DNA of 64,000 nt, taken from the NCBI RefSeq assembly GCF_003182135.1, contig NZ_QGTL01000001.1, forward strand, positions 124,001 through 188,000, written 5' to 3'. How positions within the stretch are numbered: position 1 is the stretch's first letter; every line of letters starts with the position of its first letter. Made by a program: the position numbers and the translations under genes. Shown here piece after piece: positions 58,483 through 64,000 of the stretch. A model generated the notes under the pieces. It did not search any database. It worked only from the letters and a program-made list of their open reading frames with translations, and was not told the DNA's origin. Origin of the DNA: Nocardia neocaledoniensis. GTDB lineage: Bacteria > Actinomycetota > Actinomycetes > Mycobacteriales > Mycobacteriaceae.

Positions 58483-59565
58483 TCAGGGCCTGACGCCGCC
58501 GACCACGGCCGTCGCGACGGTGCGGCGCAGGCGCGGCGGCAGTGCGGTGAACAGCGCGCGCATGGCCGCGAGGGTGCCGGCCAGATCGTCGGTTCCCGAG
58601 AGGTAGGCGCGCTGCGACGGCATGGGCAAACCGAAGAACGCCTCGAAGAAGACGGGCGTCTCGTGCGGCGGCAGGGTGAGCAGTGCCCGCAGCCCGGCCC
58701 GGCGCAGGCCCGCCACGGCGCGGGCCCTGGCTGTCCACGGCGTCGCGCCCGCGGCGACGGCGTCGGCCGCGCGCAGCGAGGCCGCCACGCTGTAGCCGGT
58801 CGCGGGGTGGATCAGCCCGCCCGCCGCGCCGAAACGGCCGTGGCCGGGGCGTCCGCCCTCGACCGGGAAGCGCACCCGCTCGACGGGTTCGGCGCCGGTG
58901 ACGGGAATCCCGCGGGCGCGGAGCCGGTGGTCGAGCCTGCGCCGCAATTCGTCGAGGCCGAGGGCGGGGCGGCCCGCCAGGCAGGTCTCCTCGAACAGCA
59001 GGAACTCCGTGCCGAGCGGGACGGTGTAGAGGAACGAGGGCGGCGCGCCGGGGTCGGCGCCGTTGTCCGGCCGCCAGTCCATGAACAGGGTGGGCGGCTC
59101 GGGGTCGAGCCGGTCGCGCCGCACGAGGATGCCGTAGGCGGTCTGTTCGGCCCGGCGCGGCGATCGGGCCAGTCCGCGCGCGTCGATCACCCGCCCGGTC
59201 AGGACCTGCCCGGCGGCCGTGGTCACCCGCCCGCGGCGCGTATTAACCTCGACCGCCCGGTCGGCGATCACCCGCGCGCCGTCGACGGTCAGCGCCCGTT
59301 GCAGCGCCGGCGTGTCGAGTACCTGGTAGGCGCGGTCGAGGCGATGCTCACCGATCGCCCAGGCCGTCGGTTCCCGGACCGTCGCGGCGACGACCGCGGG
59401 GTTCAGCCAGCCGGGCAACTCGTCGGCCCACGCCGCGTACGTCGGCGTCCACACCCGGTCGGGCCGCGGATCGATGACCGTGACCGCCCGGCCCTGGGCC
59501 AGCGCCCGATGCGCGACCGCGCGCCCGGCCGGGCCGAGTCCGCAGATGATCACCTCGCCGTTCAC
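58483..59565 (-). CDS. Lycopene cyclase family flavoprotein
   Basis: A 360-residue FAD-dependent enzyme of the CrtY/CrtL family. The dinucleotide motif is IICGLGPAGRAVAHRAL with VIDPRPDRVW after it. Further blocks: TYAAWADELPGWL, YQVLDTPALQRAL, GRVIDARGL, TLFMDWRP, FLYTVPLGTEFLLFEETCLA and GRFGAAGGLIHPATGYSVA. These fit beta-cyclases that close the rings of lycopene. No other carotenoid gene (crtE, crtB, crtI) lies in the window, so the substrate is assumed from family alone. GTG start at 59565; divergent from ku with 109 bases between. Confidence 0.82.
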   Translation of the reverse strand: MNGEVIICGLGPAGRAVAHRALAQGRAVTVIDPRPDRVWTPTYAAWADELPGWLNPAVVAATVREPTAWAIGEHRLDRAYQVLDTPALQRALTVDGARVIADRAVEVNTRRGRVTTAAGQVLTGRVIDARGLARSPRRAEQTAYGILVRRDRLDPEPPTLFMDWRPDNGADPGAPPSFLYTVPLGTEFLLFEETCLAGRPALGLDELRRRLDHRLRARGIPVTGAEPVERVRFPVEGGRPGHGRFGAAGGLIHPATGYSVAASLRAADAVAAGATPWTARARAVAGLRRAGLRALLTLPPHETPVFFEAFFGLPMPSQRAYLSGTDDLAGTLAAMRALFTALPPRLRRTVATAVVGGVRP

Positions 59566-59674
59566 CCGACGATTGGATCAGACGCCACTTTTTCAAGCAC
59601 CGCCGCGTCACGGACCGGCGGCGGTTCGGTGCCGTGCGCTCGCCCCGCCGTGAATTATCGGTAATGATGGGGCT

Positions 59675-60586
59675 ATGAGATCGATCTGGAAGGGCTCGAT
59701 CGCATTCGGGCTGGTCAATGTCCCGGTCAAGGTCTACACCGCGACCGAGGACCACGATATTCGGTTCCATCAGGTCCACGCCAAGGACGGCGGACGGATC
59801 AAATACGACCGTGTCTGCCAGGTGTGCGGCAAATCCATCCAGTATTCCGATATCGACAAGGCCTACGTCTCCCCCGACGGCGACCAGGTGGTGCTCACCG
59901 ACGCCGATTTCGCGAAACTGCCCGCGGCCGAGAAACACGAAATCCCCGTGCTGGAATTCGTGCCGTCCGAGCAGATCGATCCGGTCCTGTTCGACAAGAG
60001 CTATTACCTCGAACCCGACTCCTCGACGCCCAAGGCCTATCAGCTGCTCGCGGCCACGCTGGAGCGCATCGACAAGACCGCGCTGGTGCACTTCACCCTG
60101 CGGCAGAAGACCCGGCTGGCGGCCCTACGGGTGCGCGAGGGCGTGCTCGTGCTGCAGACGCTGCTGTGGCCGGACGAGGTGCGCGCGGTCGACTTCCCTT
60201 CGCTCGACGACGCCCCGGCGCCGCGGCCGCAGGAATTGAAGATGGCCGAAACGCTGGTCGAGTCGATGTCCGGTGATTTCGATCCCAGCGAGTACACCGA
60301 CGAATATCAGATCGAATTGCAGAAGGTGCTCGACGAGGCGATCGCCAGCGGCACCGGCAAGGTCGAATCCGCCGAGGCGACCGAACCCGCCGAGGCGCCC
60401 GATGCCGAGGTCGTCGACCTGGTCGCGGCGTTGCAGCGCAGCCTCGAGGCCAGCGGCCGCCGCGAGGCCGACGAGAAACCGGCGCCGAAGAAGGCGGCGA
60501 AGAAGTCCGCCGCCAAGAAGGCCGCGCCGCGCAAGACCGCGAGCAAATCCACGGCGAGCAAGACCGCCGCCCGCAAGGGGGCGTAG
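59675..60586 (+). CDS. ku: Non-homologous end-joining protein Ku
   Basis: A 303-residue Ku homodimer subunit that threads onto double-strand DNA ends and recruits LigD. Core blocks: RSIWKGSIAFGLVNVPVKVY, IRFHQVHAKDGGRIKYDRVC with CQVCGKSIQY, and KAYQLLAATLERIDKTALV. The C-terminal 50 residues repeat Lys/Ala units (KKAAKKSAAKKAAPRKTASK), the basic tail that helps DNA binding and LigD contact in mycobacteria. No ligD gene lies in the window. The GNAT gene follows after 14 bases and may be co-transcribed. Confidence 0.95.
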   Translation: MRSIWKGSIAFGLVNVPVKVYTATEDHDIRFHQVHAKDGGRIKYDRVCQVCGKSIQYSDIDKAYVSPDGDQVVLTDADFAKLPAAEKHEIPVLEFVPSEQIDPVLFDKSYYLEPDSSTPKAYQLLAATLERIDKTALVHFTLRQKTRLAALRVREGVLVLQTLLWPDEVRAVDFPSLDDAPAPRPQELKMAETLVESMSGDFDPSEYTDEYQIELQKVLDEAIASGTGKVESAEATEPAEAPDAEVVDLVAALQRSLEASGRREADEKPAPKKAAKKSAAKKAAPRKTASKSTASKTAARKGA

Positions 60587-60600
60587 GGCACACTGGGCCC

Positions 60601-61149
60601 ATGGACCTCGCGATCGCTGTCGTTCCGATGGGATTGGGACACCTGCGTCAAGTCCTCGACCTCGGCCACCAGGTGTTCGACACGACCACCAAGCCGTACA
60701 CGTCGTGGTCGCTGACGGCCGTCGCCGAGCATCTGGACAGCCCCGACAACGCCTGCTGGGTGGCGCTGGACTCCGACCGCGTCGTCGGTTTCGTGCTCGG
60801 CTCGATGGAGTTCGAGCATCGCGACGACTGGGCCTACCTGGAGTGGATCGCGGTCGCGCCCGACATGCAGGGCCACGGCATCGCCCGCAGGCTCGTCGAT
60901 GTGTGCTCGGAGGCGCTGTTCGCCCGCGGCGCCCGCCACATCGTCACCGACGTCGAGGACCGCAACAGCGCCTCCGGCGCCCTGATGACCAGCGCGGGCT
61001 TCGTCCCGGCCGCGACCGTCACCCTGCTGGTCCGCCCGAACCCCGACGAGTCCGGCACCGGCGACCAGCCCCTGCCCCCGATGTCGGCCACCACCCGCCA
61101 CGACCTCATCCGCCGCGGCCGCCTCTCGGTCGAGCATCCCCGCCGCTGA
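60601..61149 (+). CDS. GNAT-family N-acetyltransferase
   Basis: A 182-residue acetyltransferase. The acetyl-CoA site is AYLEWIAVAPDMQGHGIARRLVDV (Q/R-x-x-G-x-G/A), followed by DVEDRNSASGALMTSAGFVP, the usual 'N-xx-A-x-xx-Y/F-xxxGF' region. The substrate may be a protein N-terminus, a Lys, or a small amine. The last 35 residues (MSATTRHDLIRRGRLSVEHP) extend past the core. It lies 14 bases after ku and is convergent with the MetQ gene, with only 3 bases between. Confidence 0.88.
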   Translation: MDLAIAVVPMGLGHLRQVLDLGHQVFDTTTKPYTSWSLTAVAEHLDSPDNACWVALDSDRVVGFVLGSMEFEHRDDWAYLEWIAVAPDMQGHGIARRLVDVCSEALFARGARHIVTDVEDRNSASGALMTSAGFVPAATVTLLVRPNPDESGTGDQPLPPMSATTRHDLIRRGRLSVEHPRR

Positions 61150-61152
61150 CGG

Positions 61153-62019
61153 CTACTTCCGGAACTTGTCCTCCAGTTCCCGCAGCGTCGCCTGCAGATC
61201 GGCCGGATCGTTGGTCTTGAAGATGCCCGCGTAGCCGGTCTCCGCCCGGACCGCGGCGACGACGTCCGGATCGTGGTAGAGCTGAGCCAGTTTCCGCAGG
61301 GTCGGGTCGTCCTTGTCCTCGGCGCGCGCGGCGAAGACGTTGATGTACTGCTTCAGTTCCGGCCGTTCCGGGTCGTCGGTGTAGATGACCTGCCGCGGGG
61401 TGAGCCCGGCCGGTCCCGCGAAGGTGTCGTCGACGAAGGCGGCGTCGACGCTGTCGAGCGACTGCGCGGTCAGGGTCGGATCGATCGCGGTGAGGGAGAC
61501 CTTCGAGGCCGCGGTGTCGACATCCTCGATCTTGGAGTCCCAGGTGGCCCCGCCCTTCAGCACGATCAGTCCCGCCGCCGCCAGGCCGAGCAGCGGGCGC
61601 ACCTGCTGCGCCGGATTGTTGCTGAGGGTGATCTGGCCGCCGCGCGGGATGTCGGCCACCGAGGTGTGCTTCTTCGAATACAGCGTGAGCGGGAAGATCT
61701 CCGTGGCGCCGATGGGCACGAGGGTGTCGTTGTTGGCGACGTTGTAGTTCGCCAGGTACCGCACGTGCTGGAACTTGTTGAGGTCCACCCGCTTCTGCGC
61801 CAGCGCCGGGTTGGGCTGCTTGTAGTCGGTGAAGTTCACGAACTCGACGGTGATGCCCTGCTCGGCGGCCTTGGCCCGGTAGATGTCCCAGTGCGGCTGG
61901 GCGATGTCGTTCACTCCGATCCGCACGACGTCGTCGGGGTGATCGTTCCCACAGGCCGTCGCGCCCAGGGCGAGCGCGAGCAGGACCGGAATCGCCGACA
62001 GGCGGCGCAGGATTCGCAT
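61153..62019 (-). CDS. MetQ/NlpA-family substrate-binding lipoprotein, copy 1
   Basis: A 288-residue binding protein of the NlpA/MetQ family for methionine. The signal peptide has lipobox LGATAC. Mature blocks: VRIGVNDIAQPHWDIYRAKA, ITVEFVNFTDYKQPNPALAQ, VDLNKFQHVRYLANYN, TLYSKKHTSVADIPRGGQI and LSNNPAQQVRPLLGL. It is about as close to copy 2 as one paralogue to another (KQPNxAL, GATxI, LYSKKH shared). It stands alone and divergent from the copy 2-metN unit, so it may feed the same transporter with another ligand, such as a methionine derivative. Confidence 0.88.
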   Translation of the reverse strand: MRILRRLSAIPVLLALALGATACGNDHPDDVVRIGVNDIAQPHWDIYRAKAAEQGITVEFVNFTDYKQPNPALAQKRVDLNKFQHVRYLANYNVANNDTLVPIGATEIFPLTLYSKKHTSVADIPRGGQITLSNNPAQQVRPLLGLAAAGLIVLKGGATWDSKIEDVDTAASKVSLTAIDPTLTAQSLDSVDAAFVDDTFAGPAGLTPRQVIYTDDPERPELKQYINVFAARAEDKDDPTLRKLAQLYHDPDVVAAVRAETGYAGIFKTNDPADLQATLRELEDKFRK

Positions 62020-62150
62020 TGTCGGCAAGTTAGACGACCGTCCAGGAGTTTGCGAGGGTTGTGCTCGAGGCGAATCGAACCGTTGTCGGCGGGGGTCGCG
62101 CGCGGCTTGGATGACCGGGTTCACCCACAGCGAGCAATTCGGGAGTCATA

Positions 62151-63023
62151 GTGAAATTCCGTCGGGTACTGGCGATCCCGGTCCTGGTAGCGACCGCGGC
62201 CCTCACCCTCACGGCCTGCGGTTCCAGCGAGGCGGAGTCCGGCACCGTCGTGCGCATCGGCACCACGGACAAGGACAAGGCGTTCGAGGTCTTCGAGCAG
62301 AAGGCGAAGGAGCAGGGCATCACGCTGAAGGTCACCAACTTCTCCGACTACAAGCAGCCCAATGCCGCGTTGTCGCAGAAGCAGATCGACGTCAACCTGT
62401 TCCAGCACCTGCAGTTCCTCGGGCAGTACAACGTGGCGAGCTCCGACACCCTCACCCCGATCGGCGCCACCTACATCGTGCCGCTCGGCCTGTATTCCAA
62501 GAAGCACAAGGCGCTGGCCGACATCCCCACCGGCGGCGAGATCGCCATCCCCAACGATCCGACCAACCAGGCCCGCGCGCTGTTCGTACTGCAGGCCGCC
62601 GGGCTGCTGAAGCTGCGTGGCACCTCCGCCCAGCCGACGCCCGCCGACATCGACGCGGGCCCGTCCAAGGTCCGGGTGACCCCCGTCGACGCCGCGCAGA
62701 CCGCGCTGTCGCTGGCCTCCGTCGACGGGTCGATCATCAACAACACCTTCCTCGATCGCGCCGGGATCGACCCGCAGTCGGCGCTGTACAAGGACGACCC
62801 GAAGAACCCGGCCGCCGAGCCCTACATCAACGTCATCGTCACCCGCGCCGAGGACAAGAACGATCCGACGCTGCTGAAGCTGGTCGAGATCTGGAAGGAC
62901 CCGGCCGTGGCCGCCGCGCACGCCGAGGTCACCAAGAACACCGCGGTGGCCGTCACCCGTCCGGGCGCCGAGCTCGAGCAGATCCTCGACCGGGTGCAGC
63001 AGGGCATCCGGGCGAACAAGTGA
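62151..63023 (+). CDS. metQ: MetQ/NlpA-family substrate-binding lipoprotein, copy 2
   Basis: A 290-residue methionine-type binding protein. Lipobox LTLTACGSS. Mature part: VVRIGTTDKDKAFEVFEQKA, ITLKVTNFSDYKQPNAALSQ, IDVNLFQHLQFLGQYN, LGLYSKKHKALADIPTGGEI and IPNDPTNQARALFVLQAAG. These are the MetQ core blocks. GTG start has GGGAG upstream. Its TGA overlaps the GTG of the ATPase gene, so it is in the metQ-metN order; the permease metI should lie beyond the window edge. Confidence 0.9.
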   Translation: MKFRRVLAIPVLVATAALTLTACGSSEAESGTVVRIGTTDKDKAFEVFEQKAKEQGITLKVTNFSDYKQPNAALSQKQIDVNLFQHLQFLGQYNVASSDTLTPIGATYIVPLGLYSKKHKALADIPTGGEIAIPNDPTNQARALFVLQAAGLLKLRGTSAQPTPADIDAGPSKVRVTPVDAAQTALSLASVDGSIINNTFLDRAGIDPQSALYKDDPKNPAAEPYINVIVTRAEDKNDPTLLKLVEIWKDPAVAAAHAEVTKNTAVAVTRPGAELEQILDRVQQGIRANK

Positions 63024-64000
63024 GCGCGGCCGCGGCCGCTGTCGAATTCCGTTCGGTCTCCAAGGTATTCGGCGGCGGCGCGGATCGCCATGTCGCCCTC
63101 GACGGCATCGACCTGCGGATCGAGCAGGGCGAGATCTTCGGGGTGATCGGCTATTCGGGCGCGGGCAAGTCGACGCTGGTGCGGCTGATCAACGCGCTGG
63201 AGAAGCCGACCTCGGGCACCGTCACGATCTCCGGCACCCCCATCACCGGAGTGCCGGAGTCGGCGGTGCGGCGGCTGCGTCGCGACATCGGCATGGTGTT
63301 CCAGCAGTTCAATTTGTTCCGCTCGCGCACCGCCGCGGGCAATATCGAATATCCGCTGAAGGTGGCGGGATGGAAACGGGCCGAGCGCAAGGCCAGGGTC
63401 GCCGAGCTGCTCGAGTTCGTCGGGCTCACCGACAAGGCGCGCGCCTACCCCGATCAGCTCTCGGGCGGGCAGAAGCAGCGCGTCGGGATCGCGCGGGCGC
63501 TGGCGACCTCGCCGTCGCTGTTGCTGGCCGACGAGGCCACCTCCGCGCTGGACCCGGAGACCACCGGTGAGGTGCTGCGGCTGCTGCGCAAGATCAACAC
63601 CGAACTCGGGGTGACGATCGTGGTGATCACCCACGAGATGGACGTGATCCGCGCCGTCGCCGACCGGGTCGCGGTGCTGGCCGAGGGCAAGATCGTCGAA
63701 TTGGCTTCCACCTTCGACGTTTTCGCGGCCCCGGTCGCGGCGCCGACTCAGTCCTTCGTCGCGACGGTGCTGCACAACCGGCCCGACGCCGCCGAGCGGG
63801 CCAGGCTGGAACAGCTGCACGGCGGACGGCTGGTCACCGTCGATGTCGACGACCACAGCGGCATCGGTGCGGCGCTGGCCGCCGCCACCGCCGCCGAGGT
63901 GCGGTTCGAGATCGTCTACGGCGGTGTGAGCACCCTGCAGGACAAGACGTTCGGCAGCATCACCCTCGCGCTGCACGGTCCCGACGACGCCGTGGACCGG
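63020..64000 (+). CDS. metN: Methionine ABC transporter ATP-binding protein, 3' end outside window
   Basis: The first 327 residues of a MetN-type ATPase. Walker A (GYSGAGKSTLVRLIN), Q-loop (GMVFQQFNLFRSRTAAGN), signature (QLSGGQKQR), Walker B (SLLLADEATSALDPET) and H-loop (VVITHEMDVIRAVAD) are all present. After residue 250 begins the C-terminal NIL domain (TVDVDDHSGIGAALAAATAA, EIVYGGVSTLQDKTFG), which binds methionine and causes trans-inhibition in E. coli MetN. The GTG overlaps the metQ stop (GTGA). The gene continues past the window. Confidence 0.93.
   Translation, partial: MSAAAAAVEFRSVSKVFGGGADRHVALDGIDLRIEQGEIFGVIGYSGAGKSTLVRLINALEKPTSGTVTISGTPITGVPESAVRRLRRDIGMVFQQFNLFRSRTAAGNIEYPLKVAGWKRAERKARVAELLEFVGLTDKARAYPDQLSGGQKQRVGIARALATSPSLLLADEATSALDPETTGEVLRLLRKINTELGVTIVVITHEMDVIRAVADRVAVLAEGKIVELASTFDVFAAPVAAPTQSFVATVLHNRPDAAERARLEQLHGGRLVTVDVDDHSGIGAALAAATAAEVRFEIVYGGVSTLQDKTFGSITLALHGPDDAVDR

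Noticed and set aside
56419..59664. Open frame of over 1000 codons antisense to the MMPL and lycopene cyclase genes
   Set aside because: It crosses two real genes and an intergenic region and shows only Gln/Arg/Asp/His-rich low-complexity text, the mark of a shadow frame.
62020..62150. McbR-type methionine operator between the two metQ genes
   Set aside because: TAGAC occurs near 62032, but the partner half is not at the required spacing.

Overview
The window is about 70% GC, uses GTG starts often and overlaps start and stop codons within operons. It carries a mycolic-acid type fabG1-inhA pair, a coproporphyrin-type ferrochelatase, a MoxR/DUF58/VWA operon, RipA, and aconitase followed by its TetR regulator. 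This points to Corynebacteriales (Mycobacteriales), most likely Nocardia, with Rhodococcus or Gordonia as alternatives. From about 30.3 to 54.8 kb the order parallels the M. tuberculosis Rv1473-Rv1488 block (ABC-F, AcnR, acn, Rv1476-like, ripA, moxR, DUF58, VWA, fabG1, inhA, hemH, DUF3097, NfeD, SPFH). The ripB position holds a sortase and a repetitive surface protein instead.

Layout: 0-1.7 kb, iron-type ABC importer (FecCD permease and binding lipoprotein) behind an IdeR/DtxR-like box. 1.7-3.6 kb, LLM flavin oxidoreductase and an ArsR/SRPBCC pair. 3.6-7.2 kb, four-gene OpuC-type compatible-solute importer. 7.4-15.5 kb, mixed metabolic genes: TauD-type dioxygenase, secreted hydrolase, a SnoaL-like gene behind a perfect KstR-type box, S9 peptidase with MerR regulator, imine reductase-like enzyme with divergent HxlR regulator. 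15.5-21 kb, BCCT transporter, LVIVD-repeat protein with DUF305 protein, MoeA-like protein.

21.1-30.2 kb is a catabolic island of nine genes: GntR regulator, two Asp/Glu-racemase/maleate-isomerase family proteins, D-2-hydroxyacid dehydrogenase, amidase, DUF3830 protein, class III aminotransferase, aldehyde dehydrogenase and a tartrate/D-malate dehydrogenase-like enzyme. They form four units facing outward from two divergent promoter regions that share an identical 15-bp sequence containing the palindrome ATTGT-TG-ACAAT. This is good evidence for one regulon and a complete but unassigned pathway.

30.3-54.8 kb is the conserved core block. A class F sortase gene overlaps a gene for an Ala/Gly/Ser pentapeptide-repeat surface protein with an LPXTG-like APETG motif. 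An ATP-grasp ligase of MvdC/MvdD type follows a 139-residue protein with a Thr/Asp-rich tail, a possible graspetide pair. 55-64 kb holds an SDR, an MMPL transporter, a lycopene cyclase-family protein, Ku, a GNAT acetyltransferase and a methionine-type importer with two divergent MetQ lipoproteins.

No rRNA, tRNA, CRISPR array, insertion sequence or prophage was recognised. Functions are inferred from motifs and context read by eye; no database search was possible.
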